Source of the DNA: Prorocentrum cordatum
Lineage: Eukaryota; Sar; Dinophyceae; Prorocentrales; Prorocentraceae
Length of the DNA: 64,000 nucleotides
Direction: 5' to 3'
Assembly: GCA_963575745.1 (NCBI GenBank)
Contig: CAUYUJ010015496.1
Span: forward strand, 237,501 to 301,500
Shown: in pieces, positions 54,598 through 64,000 of the stretch
Layout: every line of letters starts with the position of its first letter
Position numbering within the stretch: position 1 is the stretch's first letter
Made by a program: the position numbers and the translations under genes
Notes under the pieces: model-generated
What the model was told of the DNA's origin: nothing
Databases searched by the model: none
The model's input: only the letters and a program-made list of their open reading frames with translations

Positions 54598-55947
54598 CAC
54601 GGAATCTCCATTCAGCAGCGTCTGCCAGGGCCCAGGAAGGATCTTGTCATCGAACTCAATCACCGATTCAGGCCTCAGAGTCCAACCATGCCTGGGATCC
54701 CAGGTTCCCAAACAGATCTGCCCACCGGTTTCAGGATAGCCCCAAGCCCAAGACATCACAGGAGACCCATACTGAATTTTGACACGATTGTTTTTCTTCA
54801 GCGGGTTCCTCACACGGAAGTATGTAGCTGTAAGTTTACTGCCAGCCCTCACCTGCCCCTCACGCCAAGGCTCACACTGCACACGAATGCCGATGTACGA
54901 CTGAGTAGCTGGAAGAAGGGAATCATCTCTCCAAAGGGGACCCGTGCGCGAGGAGATAACTTTCCAGAACTCCTCCCTGACCTTCCAGACAGTCTCCTTA
55001 CTCGTGCCATGAACGAAGAAAATACGCAGCCTAAAGACACCGAACGGCTTGCCCTGGCACTCTCTATTGATGGCCTCACGATCAAAGATCTTCGCATTAA
55101 CCTCAAACTGCGAGCCAACTTCATCTAAGAGAATCTGGATAACTCTGGTGGCCCTGGCCTCTGACATGATGTTGCTCGTACGCGCCTGGACATCACGAGG
55201 GTCACCCGAAGTCCAGCCCGAGAGCGTCAAGTATCCAGGAACAAATGGGGTTGTGCTCCTGGGTCCTGCATTGCCTCCAAGACTCACCCGAGTAGATACA
55301 GAGGCAGCATCACTGGCCGCACCATCACTTCCTACCGTCGCTAACTGCTTCTGAACCTGAGCATTCACCGCCTCCTGCTGCTGCTTCTGCTGCTTCACTT
55401 CCTCCCTAAGTTGTTCAAGGTCAGACTTCAAAGGTGCAACCTCCTGCTGGATCTCCTTCCTCACCTCCTCCTTATGTTCCGTCAGAGTACATCTGAGCAT
55501 ATCTGCCAAGTTCTGAAACTCATTACGCAGTAGACCAATAGTGACAGGCTCTTTGTCATCCGAAGCGCCCTTACCACCTATCCCAGCACGAGCCATCTTG
55601 GAGGACCTGGAAGTATCCCCCACCTCGTTTCTTTCACTGATCTGCTTCATAGAGACATCGGCACAGGCAGCGGCAGCAGATGCAAAGGATGGAGCATGAT
55701 GCATCACAAGTTGTGGTGGATGGCCAGCAGAAGATGGGTCTGTCGACATCGTATCTGCGATACGCCCTGCTTTCGATGCTTCCAACGCCGAGAATAGAGC
55801 ACGTTCGTCCTGTGTCGTATGCTCAGGGATATCGTCCCAGCCCTCAAAGTCCCAGTCGTCTTCTGAAATAACAGCCGTGATTGCAACACAACAAACACAA
55901 AGTGGCCCCAAGAGAAAAACTGGAGTACAGTGTGCCAGCTAGCCACG
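54595..55947 (-). CDS. LINE-2 ORF1: coiled coil plus conserved C-terminal domain
   Basis: The open frame runs from about 55,947 (just after a TAG) to TGA at 54597-54595. No ATG exists before MSTDPSS at about 55,748, yet the sequence upstream (SEDDWDFEGWDDIPEHTTQD) looks coding, so the true start is unclear. Parts in order: acidic N-terminus; Ala-rich linker; coiled coil (TEHKEEVRKEIQQEVAPLKS, QLREEVKQQKQQQEAV); then the domain shared with LINE-1 and -3: PGYLTLSGWTSGDPRD, LRIFFVHGTSKETVWKVREE, IRVQCEPWREGQVRAGS, WDPRHGWTLRPESV. Probably an RNA-binding RNP component by analogy with other LINE ORF1 proteins. Confidence 0.75.
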
Positions 55948-56131
55948 GGATATCTGTAATAGGCCTGCCAACAATACACCAAGCAGAGAAGATGCCAGCC
56001 GCAAGCAGAGAAGATGCCAGCCGCCAGGCGCCAGCAGCCGCCGCTATCGCGAGGGTGCCGAGGCCCGAGTGGAGCGAGATGGACGGGCGCGGCCGAGGGC
56101 GGGAGGGGCGCGGCAGGGGGGGGCCACCAAG

Positions 56132-56171
56132 GAGTCCCCCGGCGGTAACCTTGGTTACCGCCGGGAGACTC
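56132..56171. repeat. Inverted duplication at the LINE-2 5' junction
   Basis: GAGTCCCCCGGCGGTAACC (56,132-56,150) and GGTTACCGCCGGGAGACTC (56,153-56,171) pair over 19 bp with one mismatch and a 2-nt loop. Normal hairpin copies have a 13-14 nt loop and no GAGTC arm on the left, so the left half is an inverted copy of the right flank. Confidence 0.8.
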
Positions 56172-57111
56172 GTAGAGCTTCCTAGCTCGACTGAAGTTGA
56201 GAAAACCGACAGCACCTACCAAGATTCCGACTCATAGTGAAAATTTTTTGACCTCTGAATGCGACAGGCGGACGCGTCTGATATCTTCGAATCGACTCCT
56301 GTCATTACCAGCCCTGCAGCCCCCTACAGCCCGAGTTCAATGTAGAAATCCGACAGGACCTCTCAGGATGACTCGAACAATACAATAGTTTCGCAGACGG
56401 GCAGCAGGCCGAGTTCCGAGCTCTGGATTCGACAGACGGACGCGCCTGATGTCTTTAAATCGATACCTGTGACCACCAGTACTGTAGCCCCCCTCAGCGA
56501 GTTGAGCGAAGAAAACTGAGAGCACTTCTCAAGATGACTCGACCAATACGAATAGTTTCGCGAGTCTAGATCGAGCAGCAGACCGAGTTGAGAGCTCTGG
56601 ATTCGACAGACAAACGCAACTGATGATTCTGAATCGGTTTCTGTAACTATCAGCTCTGTAGCTGTCCTAAAGCTCGAGTTAAGTACAAAAAACCGACAGT
56701 TCCTGTCAAGATGACTCGAATAATACGAATAGGTTTGCGGATCTAGCTCGGCTAACAGACCGAGTTCAGACCTCTGGATTCAACAGGCGAACGCGCCTGA
56801 TCATTCTACATCGATTAGCTGTGCTTACCAGCTCTGTAGCTTTCCTAAAGCTCGAGTTATGTTCAGAAAACCGTCAGCGCGTATCAAGATGACTCAAAAC
56901 GGCCGATCCCGCCACAGTGTTTTTCGATAGTAATATTCACCCGATCGAGCTGAGATCACGATGGCGAGCGGGAATAAGATCGAATATCACGGGAAAGAAT
57001 ACTAGAGCTCTAACGAATGGTTGAATTTCGAGAACAACATTTTCATCCGACCAAAAGTCAGCAAAAGTTCCGTCGAGATTTTTCTTGCCAACTAGCTCTC
57101 CAGCGCGCCGG
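56149..57111 (+). mobile_element. HP1 copy o, right part (after LINE-2)
   Basis: CCTTGGTTACCGCCGGGAGACTCGTAGAGCTTCC, four 177-bp units, ATCACGATGGCGAGCGGGAA block and tail CTTGCCAACTAGCTCTCC to CGCCGGAA, where copy p begins. Its left part is 50,256-50,288. Confidence 0.75.
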
Positions 57112-57339
57112 AACTGGGCGCCGGCGGTAAACCGTCAGCCTTTCTTTTTTGCGGACTTTGCGGTCGACTGTGCAGGCTTTCCAGCCTAGTCGGAAGCAAG
57201 GAGCGGGCGCATCGGGAGTAGGCGGAAGCCTCACCGATCCAAACGATCAGAGGCGAAAGCCAACTCTTATTAGGAGGATGAGAGGTCAAGCACACACACA
57301 CGACAAACGAGGGCATGGCGTGAGTGAGCACAATCAAAA

Positions 57340-60300
57340 TCACATCATATCCTGTCCGAAATACGCTTGTACAACCCGCGGCAAGATCATAATCGTATGC
57401 TCAACGGCCGAGACCTCGGCATCAGTCACTGTTGAAGTTGGATCAATCGAGAACGCCGCACTGTACACCTCCGTCCAAATGATCTCATGGCTGAGTGGCT
57501 GCCTTGAGAGTCTCGATACCCTTCCAACATCTATCCAGCACCCGACTCCCACGCCGTCGCAAGAGACACCACCATCGAATCCAGCTCTGATGGCACAAAC
57601 GCGAAACACCTGTTGTAACTGAGGGGCGTGAAGCCCTATCCTATCTCGAATCACTGGTGGCCCGACGCGGGCCGTATGAGTGAGTACATCTGCACGTGTG
57701 TTCCATTCCCTATATGTGTGGTCAATAATTTCCCTCCCGTGACAGGCGGGCCTAATTCCATATCTTTGACACATGTTGTCGAGTTGGTTTATCATTCTGT
57801 TGATCCTATCTTGATACGTACGATTTAGCACCCTCCAGACACCCTGCAGCCAAGACACCACCAGAAGACTGTCCCCAGAAATATACACAGGGATCCCAAA
57901 TGAGTCGAGGTCGTACTCAACCTCCTTCATATTTTGTAACGCAATACGTTTGGCCAGTTTGTCGTTGAACGCCGCAGTGCCCTCTTGGGCCCCATAGGTG
58001 TGTAGGTCGCTTTGTGTGATAGTAAGTACCTCCTGCGGGGCCCCACCTGTTGTACCGTACCCTTTTCTTTTCTGAAAGTAGCTCAGCATCGTCCGTGTAC
58101 ACATGTGCTCGCAGAACTGAACATACGCAGCATCTGTCGGCACAAAGGACTCCCACCATTTGAGTCCGTAGAATTCGCAGAAAGAAAATAGCCAGCATCT
58201 CTGGCCGACAGCTCGACCTGAACTAACATGTCTCCTTTTTAGCTGCGAGGCCTCTTGGAAGTGAAACATACCCCGCAAGCACCCAGACGCATCCGTCCTG
58301 AGTCTGTCCCACAATGGGCCATACGCGACCGTAGTCATGTGGTGGTCTCTCCACGTACGTTGCGTCGAAGATATATCCTCATGAGAAGCAGCACACATCA
58401 TAGAAATGAAATCTGCAGCATCCTTCGCGGAGTTCCACACCATACGAAGAAATCTCTGCACCAAACTCGCAAATCCATAAGATCGGAATTGCTCTCTGGC
58501 CTCGTGGTACCGTCGTCGGTTCCAGTCCGCCATAGTCTCCTCCTCTCTCCTCGGCCGTCGAAACATACGGCACAAACACCATCCCTCGAAGGCATTGAGC
58601 ATGTGTAGCGAGGAAGCATCCGCAGTACATGTCTCTAGACAATACAACGCCATACTCTGCACCTTGTCTTGATAACGGCAAAACTTATCACGAACAGCAA
58701 CCGCTCTGTTACGAAAGAAATTCGATTGTCCAATGAAACAAGCTCGAGCCTCCTTGATGCGATATTCAACATCAGGATGAGCAGGCACTAGGTATGTGGA
58801 GAAAATCTCATGACCCAATACTTTCATACTGCCAACACGTCGAAGTCTAAAGCCCTGATATCTCGAGCACGCAGGTATACACAAATCCTCGCTGGTAAGT
58901 ATATGTCCATCACCGTCCACTTTAGCATTCTCCCCACATGTCATGTACAACAGGCTGCTATCCTTCCATCTCATCCCCCAGTCATGTAGTGGTAGTGTTA
59001 GATCGTGCATCATCTGAGCCAACATAGTTGAGGAGGCAGAGACAAGGTAGCAGTTGTCCGCCCACACAAAGTGGTTCACAGTTGTCCGTCGCTCATACTC
59101 ACCACAGACGCCCTCCAGCACATACCCCACACCTCTACTGTCCCAATCCCGAAATATAGGTCCCCACATGGCACATATGATAAGATTAAATAGAAGAGGC
59201 CCCTCAGGGCCGCCCGTCCGTATGCAGACGTCCCAGTTGATGTCGTGAATGGCCATACCCTCGACAACTAACGACCCCGTAGTGCAAACCAGCGGTGATA
59301 GCAAAGCATACTGGAGATAGGCAGGAACATTGGCATGGCACATAGCACGTTTGGCGTTTAGAAGGCTGCAGTGGTCGAACGCTTGTTTGATATCGGCGTT
59401 AGCGATATGGACCGTCTGATCTTTTCCCCAGATGTCCCCGTGTTGAGCCAGAGCCTTGAGGGCCCCCACAATTTCCACCGTCTTACGTCCCTCCTGGAAG
59501 CCGTAGATGCCCAGGGGTCCCATGAGGCCAGCCCGAGACACAAATTGTTCGACCAAGATCACCACGCAAGCAGAGTACCAACGGCTGAGACTGTTTTGCA
59601 GACAGAGGTACCGCGCATCTGTCAGCGATGTCAAGCTCGGCAGCTTGGGCATGAAGGCGATCAAAATCTGCCTCCAATCCTGCGGATACTGCCGTGCCAA
59701 GCGAAATATCTCATCAAACATCCGAGCAACGCCACGCAAAGTCGCCCACGGCAATGCCTTGAGGATTTCACAAGGCAGCCTGTCGGGGCCGGTGGCACGC
59801 TTGGACTTGAGACGTGACCGTGCCTGGCATACCACCGCCATTGTCAGTCCCTCAGTGCAGTACCCGTCACATAGGTTCTGTTGTGCATCCCTCCTCAACT
59901 CCTCCAACATCGCCATATCCCGTCCTCTGACCTCCTCCGAAGTATACTTCTGTCTGGTATGTGCTCTGATCTCCTCCACCCACTCCTCCCTGTCCTCAGA
60001 TATCCGTCCCTGCACAATGAGGTGCTTGATACCATGACGCTCTTTGCGCCTGGAGGCAGGAGAGGTCCACGCGGCCAACGCCGCACGATACTCCCTCCGC
60101 AGTCCGTTGGCACGTCTGCGCAAGCTGGGCACATCCACTGACGCTGGCAGAGGCTTCCGTCGCAAAATCTCCTGGCAGGCCGTGAGTCCTGCAGGCCTAA
60201 TTGGCGGTAGTCCCCGTCCCGTGGTGGCAGTCGTGAATTTGATATCCTCCTGCTCAGTACAGGCCCGAATAGTGGTCGACACAAGGTCCCCTGGAGAACA

Positions 60301-61311
60301 AATAGTATTGGCATCTCCCAAGACCCGATCGATTTCCTTTCGCGCCATATTGAGGTCCCCCCAATTCACCGTCTTATAACCAACCAAACTCTTTTCACGA
60401 GCTGCCGTCGGGATACTACGTTTGACCAGCTCAGCGCCTGTGTCACTAAAAGTCCCCTGAAGCAGGCCATGGTCGCTGAGACGACTACGATTTGTCTTCC
60501 CCCCATTACTCATGATCGTTTCAACCGTCATCTCATCGATCACCCACGTCCTGGGAACAAAAATGTAATCAAGAACCTTCTTACACGTCCCCCACCGAGA
60601 TACTCCGTAGCTCTCCCATGTGTGTAGTCGTCGTGGCAAGAACGAATTGGCAGCCTTCATCCCCAGGCGCCCTAGAAAGCAAAGAACACGCTCGCGCAAC
60701 TGTTGTCGTACGTCCCTCCTCACCCGCTGTGCACCTCCCTCCTCGCAAGTCCTCCTCTCCTCCATGGTAGCACTTCCCACCGCCTCATAGACAGCCCCAG
60801 TGCGTGAGCACTGCAGCTGAGTTGATGGGGATAGCTCAACGTTGGCGTCGAGCAGCACAGAGACAGTCGCTCCCTTCCAGCGGCTGCGCAGAGTGAGAAT
60901 AACAGATTCGAGCGCGTCCAACACCACGCACTGCACATCTACGGCGTTCTCGACGCCGGGGTCAGGAAGATACGCAGAGGCAACTATCACAGGGGCACTT
61001 TCACTACCAAAGACCACCACACAGAACCGTTCATATTGACATATTGATTCACGCACACACGTACTCCACTCTTTGTTAAATAATAACCCACACTTACCGT
61101 CACAACTCACACGATATGATAGACCACACCGTCTGATATATGCATCGAATTTGCCTCCAAAAAGATTCTGGCATTCCTGGACACCCCAGATGCAATCTCG
61201 CATTGAAAGGCACCTCAGAATCTCATTCCCCTTGAAATTGGCCGACCCCGCCCGATTGAGGTTCCAGCTACCCAGTCGGATCCCCTTGAACGGTGTTCGG
61301 CGTCGTCGTCG
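57340..61311 (-). CDS. LINE-3 ORF2: endonuclease-RT-permuted RNase H polyprotein
   Basis: 1,287 codons from the ATG at 61203; the frame is open back to the ORF1 stop and the first endonuclease strand (IRLGSWNLNRAGS) lies before that ATG. EEP endonuclease: WGVQECQ, VASAYLPDPG, VLLDANVELSP, KVLDYIFVP, RLSDHGLLQG. RT: NADIKQAFDHCS (A), RTGGPEGPLLFN (B), FVWADNCYLVSA with WADN at 59064-59053, residues 714-717 (C). C-terminal RNase H, permuted: ISGDSLLVVSWLQG (D1111), YREWNTRADVLTH (D1172), AGFDGGVSCDGVGVGCW (D1210), STVTDAEVSAVEH (E1263), stop at 57340. No internal stop or frameshift in this part. Only about 30% alike to LINE-2 by eye, so it is a different family with the same plan. Confidence 0.9.
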   Translation of the reverse strand, partial: RRRRRTPFKGIRLGSWNLNRAGSANFKGNEILRCLSMRDCIWGVQECQNLFGGKFDAYIRRCGLSYRVSCDGKCGLLFNKEWSTCVRESICQYERFCVVVFGSESAPVIVASAYLPDPGVENAVDVQCVVLDALESVILTLRSRWKGATVSVLLDANVELSPSTQLQCSRTGAVYEAVGSATMEERRTCEEGGAQRVRRDVRQQLRERVLCFLGRLGMKAANSFLPRRLHTWESYGVSRWGTCKKVLDYIFVPRTWVIDEMTVETIMSNGGKTNRSRLSDHGLLQGTFSDTGAELVKRSIPTAAREKSLVGYKTVNWGDLNMARKEIDRVLGDANTICSPGDLVSTTIRACTEQEDIKFTTATTGRGLPPIRPAGLTACQEILRRKPLPASVDVPSLRRRANGLRREYRAALAAWTSPASRRKERHGIKHLIVQGRISEDREEWVEEIRAHTRQKYTSEEVRGRDMAMLEELRRDAQQNLCDGYCTEGLTMAVVCQARSRLKSKRATGPDRLPCEILKALPWATLRGVARMFDEIFRLARQYPQDWRQILIAFMPKLPSLTSLTDARYLCLQNSLSRWYSACVVILVEQFVSRAGLMGPLGIYGFQEGRKTVEIVGALKALAQHGDIWGKDQTVHIANADIKQAFDHCSLLNAKRAMCHANVPAYLQYALLSPLVCTTGSLVVEGMAIHDINWDVCIRTGGPEGPLLFNLIICAMWGPIFRDWDSRGVGYVLEGVCGEYERRTTVNHFVWADNCYLVSASSTMLAQMMHDLTLPLHDWGMRWKDSSLLYMTCGENAKVDGDGHILTSEDLCIPACSRYQGFRLRRVGSMKVLGHEIFSTYLVPAHPDVEYRIKEARACFIGQSNFFRNRAVAVRDKFCRYQDKVQSMALYCLETCTADASSLHMLNAFEGWCLCRMFRRPRREEETMADWNRRRYHEAREQFRSYGFASLVQRFLRMVWNSAKDAADFISMMCAASHEDISSTQRTWRDHHMTTVAYGPLWDRLRTDASGCLRGMFHFQEASQLKRRHVSSGRAVGQRCWLFSFCEFYGLKWWESFVPTDAAYVQFCEHMCTRTMLSYFQKRKGYGTTGGAPQEVLTITQSDLHTYGAQEGTAAFNDKLAKRIALQNMKEVEYDLDSFGIPVYISGDSLLVVSWLQGVWRVLNRTYQDRINRMINQLDNMCQRYGIRPACHGREIIDHTYREWNTRADVLTHTARVGPPVIRDRIGLHAPQLQQVFRVCAIRAGFDGGVSCDGVGVGCWIDVGRVSRLSRQPLSHEIIWTEVYSAAFSIDPTSTVTDAEVSAVEHTIMILPRVVQAYFGQDMM

Positions 61312-61314
61312 TCA
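61312..61314 (-). promoter_or_regulatory. In-frame UGA (GUG-UGA-CGA) between LINE-3 ORF1 and ORF2
   Basis: ORF1 ends GTG TGA CGA and the frame continues RRRRRTPFKGIRLGSWNLN into the endonuclease; the first ATG is at 61203, after the conserved W-N. Same arrangement as in LINE-1 and LINE-2. Confidence 0.6.
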
Positions 61315-62790
61315 CACCCTCCTGTTGACTTCCGTCTCGATATCAGCCTTCGTCTTAGTAAATGCAGGTATGAGTTGATGCAACCTGTCGACAGTCTCAC
61401 TCGATACCTCCCATGTCGCCCGCGTCGTGGTAAACTCGGCCAGAAGCATCGGCCTCGGAGAGGCCGTCGTGGGCACTGTCCATATAGTCGATTTGGGCGG
61501 TCCCATTTCCCCCCGCACAGCAATAACCTCGATACCAATATGTGTACACATGCTCCGAATAGTGCCGCAGAACCTCCCCACCGCCTTCACGTGGTCCCTC
61601 TTCCACTCTGGGCATTCGACACTGACTTTGATCGACTCAGGGTTGATAACCTGCTTCATATTCTCAATGAGGCACTGTGGTGCAGCGATCTGGATTCCTG
61701 GAGGAGGCGCAGGGCGTTTAGCAGGGGGTACCGTCACAAGGTCGATGCACCGTTTGACCCTCCAAATAATATCCCTGTCGGTCCCTGGCTTGAATTTGAT
61801 TTTGGCCGATCCGAACATGCAACGGCCAGCGTTAATGCGCTCAGTACCGTCAACACACACGTGCACACGATCATCCTCCGAAAGACAATGATTTGTAATG
61901 TTATCTATGAGCACCTTCACATCCTCCCACATGAGCATTTCCTGAGACCTCCTATCCCTGTCACTCCAGTTGGTGACCCATCCCTTGAGTTCAACATACG
62001 TTGGAGAGAAGTAGGTGGTTCCAGGAGCCTGGTATCTTCCCGTCCTGGTATTGTCGGGCCTCGTCGAAGCGTCACTGGCAACTGAACCCGCGCGAACCTG
62101 TCCCTGGAGCCCCTGGACGATAGTCTCGAGTCAATTATGTTTAGTCTCAAGCCCTTGAACGCTCGTCTCCAACTTAGAAATCGTAACACCCTGCTTCTGG
62201 ACCTGGGCCTGAACGTCGTCGATTTTGGTCCCCTGAACTCCTATGGCATCCTGGATCCTTTCAGTGTTATCATCCATCTTGTGCATCATCTGCAATAGTA
62301 AACTCTGCATACCATCCTTCCCCTCCAAGGCGGCCTTCCTTTCAGCAAGAACCTCCTCACGACTACGCTTCACAGGGGGGCTCCGCCATCCACCGTCATG
62401 TTATCTGCATGCTCGGGCATTGTGTCGATACGCTGAGGTCCGTATCCCCACGAGTGCAACCACTGTCGTGTCACCGTCCGTTCACTGAGAGGTACAGCAG
62501 ACTCACTATCTGGAGTAGAATCGGCAGTATTCAATCTTCCGTCCAATGGGTAGTCACCTGGGGTCTTCTCAATATCCTGAAGTTGTCTTTTACGAGAAGC
62601 TCGCTCGACAGCAGTATCTGGCTTTTGACCGTAATCCTGTGAGTACTGCAAATATGGCACTGTCGGTGATATATCCTCCAGCTGAAACCTTCTCGCGAGA
62701 ACCGAAAAGTCGTATCCGTCCGTCGTCACGCACGTACAACAAAAGATAACAAGCGCAGCAAACAAAGAAAGCAGCCTAGCTGACCTCGAA
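61312..62790 (-). CDS. LINE-3 ORF1: coiled coil plus conserved domain, with an internal UGA and one frame break
   Basis: Main frame 62,373-61,312: charged helix and coiled coil (KRSREEVLAERKAALEGK, MMHKMDDNTERIQDAIG, VQKQGVTISKLETSVQGLET), an in-frame TGA at 62133-62131, LETIVQGLQGQVRAGS, then the shared domain: PTYVELKGWVTNWSDRD, SAKIKFKPGTDRDIIWRVKR, IKVSVECPEWKRDHVKAVG. Upstream coding (ARRFQLEDISPTVPYLQYSQ, ERASRKRQLQDIEKTP, RIDTMPEHADNMTVDGGAP) is in another frame joined at a run of six C on the coding strand (62380-62375). That break may be a sequencing error. Ends GTG TGA at 61314-61312 in frame with ORF2. Confidence 0.65.
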
Positions 62791-62894
62791 GATGCCGTAC
62801 CCGTCGATGGCAGCGATGGCTGCCGCGCCGTCTCCCCGCGACGCCGACGCCCCCTGAGCCCCAGTGGGATCCTGGAGCCCTGGAGCCGAGATGT

Positions 62895-62902
62895 CTTGAG
62901 CC
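62895..62902 (-). other. Spliced-leader relic GGCTCAAG at the LINE-3 5' end
   Basis: The minus strand reads CCCCCGGCTCAAGACATC at the junction. The last eight bases of the dinoflagellate spliced leader are GGCTCAAG. GGC is shared with the target, so only TCAAG is unambiguously from the insert. Confidence 0.5.
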
Positions 62903-64000
62903 GGGGGACTCGTAGAGCTTCCTGACTCTTTAATGTGGAAAATAAATTGCAGAGAACGAAGAGTTGTTTCAGCACAAGCGATTTCAGACCTCTCGATGCA
63001 ACAGCCGAACGCCCCCTGATGCTTCTGGATTGTCTTCTGTACGAGATCTGTAGCTCTGCTACAGCGCGAGTTACGTGCGCTAATCAACAGCACCTCTGAA
63101 GATAGCTCAAACAAAACGAATAGTTTCCTAACCCCGGCTCGAGTATCAGACTGAGTTCAGGCCTCTGAATGCGACAGGCGGACGCGTCTGATGTCTCCGA
63201 ATCGATTCCTGTAATTACCAGCCCTGCAGCTCCCCTACAGCCCGAGTGAAGTGCAGAAAACCGACAGCATCTTTCAGGATGACTCGAACAATACGAACAG
63301 GTTCGCGAACCGAGTTGAGGCAGCAGGCCGAGTTCCGAGCTCTGGCTTCCACAGGCGGACGCGCCTGATGTCTCTAAATCGATTGCTGTCCCCACCAGCA
63401 CGGTAGTCCCCTACAGCCCGAGTTGAGTTTAGAAAGCGACAGTACCTCTTCAGATGATTCGAACAATACGAATAGTTTCGCGATTCTAGCTCGGGCAGCA
63501 GGGCGAGTTCAGAGCTCTCCATTGAACAGACGAACGCGCCTGATGATTCCCAATCGATTTCTGTGACTATGAGCTCTGTAGCTGCCCTACAGCTCGAGCT
63601 AAGTACAAAATACCGAGAGCGTCTGTCAAGATGACTCGGATAATACGAATAGGTTTTTCAATCTAGCTCGGCTAGCAGACCGAGTTCAGGTCTCTGGGTT
63701 CAACAGGCGAACGCGCCTGATCATTCTACATCGATTAGCTGTGCTTACTGGCCCTGTAGCTGTCCTGAAGCTCGAGTTATCTTCAGAAAACCGACAGCGC
63801 GTATCAAGATGACTCGAAACGGCCGATCCCGCCTGCCTGCTTTTTGACAGTAACAGGTACCCGATCGAGCTGAGATCAAGATGGCGAGCGGGAATAAGAT
63901 CGAATATCATGGGAGAAAATACTAGAGCTCTAACGAATGGTTGAATTTCGAGAACAAAATTTTCAACCGACCAAAAGTCATCAAAAGTTCCGTCGAGATT
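62901..64000 (+). mobile_element. HP1 copy p, right part (runs off the window)
   Basis: CCGGGGGACTCGTAGAGCTTCC, linker, five 177-bp units, CAAGATGGCGAGCGGGAATA block (about 63,880) and the start of the tail at the window edge. Its left part is 57,112-57,146. Confidence 0.75.

Larger units (their letters stand above)
50289..56131 (-). mobile_element. LINE-2: near-intact non-LTR retrotransposon in an HP1 hairpin loop
   Basis: It sits inside the hairpin of HP1 copy o: left arm and loop GCCGGCGGTAAACC...CAACCTTGGTT at 50,258-50,288, right part CCTTGGTTACCGCCGGGAGACTC from 56,149. The 3' end on the minus strand is ...GCACGCAATACGCAAAA, a short A tail. ORF1 and ORF2 are open throughout and in one frame, separated by one TGA. 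The 5' edge is a perfect inverted copy of the adjoining target (see findings). Confidence 0.9.
57147..62900 (-). mobile_element. LINE-3: near-intact non-LTR retrotransposon in an HP1 hairpin loop, 5' end with spliced-leader relic
   Basis: It sits in the hairpin of HP1 copy p: CCGGCGGTAAACCGTCAGCC-TTTCTT at 57,121-57,146, resuming GCCGGGGGACTCG from 62,900. About three bases of target (ACC) are missing and there is no duplication. Insert C shows the same junction. On the minus strand the element starts (GGC)TCAAGACATCTCGG and ends ...GACCGCAAAGTCCGCAAAAAA. Confidence 0.9.

Noticed and set aside
1-64000. A full spliced-leader RNA gene, 5S rRNA or tRNA
   Set aside because: Only the GGCTCAAG relics were found. 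No stretch matched the complete leader, and no rRNA or tRNA signature was seen on either strand by eye.

Overview
The window looks like dinoflagellate nuclear DNA. The reasons are eukaryotic non-LTR retrotransposons in several families, very G+C-rich coding sequence on the left, dense nested repeats on the right, and short copies of the 3' end of the dinoflagellate spliced leader (GGCTCAAG) at the 5' ends of two retroposed inserts. I see no rRNA, tRNA or intact host gene. Organism assignment is inference; no species is named.

Layout. (1) 1-3.36 kb: G+C-rich, with one possible coiled-coil gene on the minus strand (53-1122), a GA microsatellite, a degenerate minisatellite and about 1.2 kb with no visible gene. 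(2) 3.36-15.0 kb, minus strand: a long degraded coding tract that reads 5'->3' as reverse transcriptase (motif C YVDD), Cys/His clusters, a conventional RNase H, a C2H2-like finger, then after a 12-nt gap a UPF1-like superfamily 1 helicase with a long Cys-rich, Pro-rich and Arg/Asp-rich tail. The frame changes repeatedly, at least once at a homopolymer. (3) 15.0-64 kb: nested arrays of short non-coding hairpin elements, called here HP1 (about 1.1-1.2 kb, with 177-bp internal tandem repeats), HP2 and HP3 (about 330-400 bp each), plus a 61-bp S module. They start A^CTGG..., carry a conserved hairpin CCGGCGGTAA...TTACCGCCGG (or CCGGCGGTGA...TCACCGCCGG), and end in an inverted copy of the motif that follows the hairpin (CTCGTAGAGCT / AGCTCTACGAG). 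(4) Three long minus-strand LINE elements sit in these arrays: LINE-1 (19.0-24.4 kb, frameshifted), LINE-2 (50.3-56.1 kb, almost intact) and LINE-3 (57.1-62.9 kb, almost intact).

How the parts fit together. LINE-2, LINE-3 and at least four shorter or truncated inserts lie at the same point in the loop of the hairpin and in the same orientation, so the HP hairpin appears to be a sequence-specific landing site. LINE-1 sits about 50 bp further on in an HP1 copy. The three LINEs share features not seen in the YVDD element: (a) ORF1 and the endonuclease-RT ORF2 are in one frame, separated by a single UGA followed by CG, with no AUG before the first endonuclease strand, which suggests stop-codon readthrough; (b) the C-terminal RNase H domain is circularly permuted, with catalytic residues in the order D70-D134-D10-E48 (E. 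coli numbering by analogy); (c) RT motif C is WADN rather than xxDD. This combination is the best candidate here for something undescribed. All homology statements come from motif reading by eye; no database search was run.
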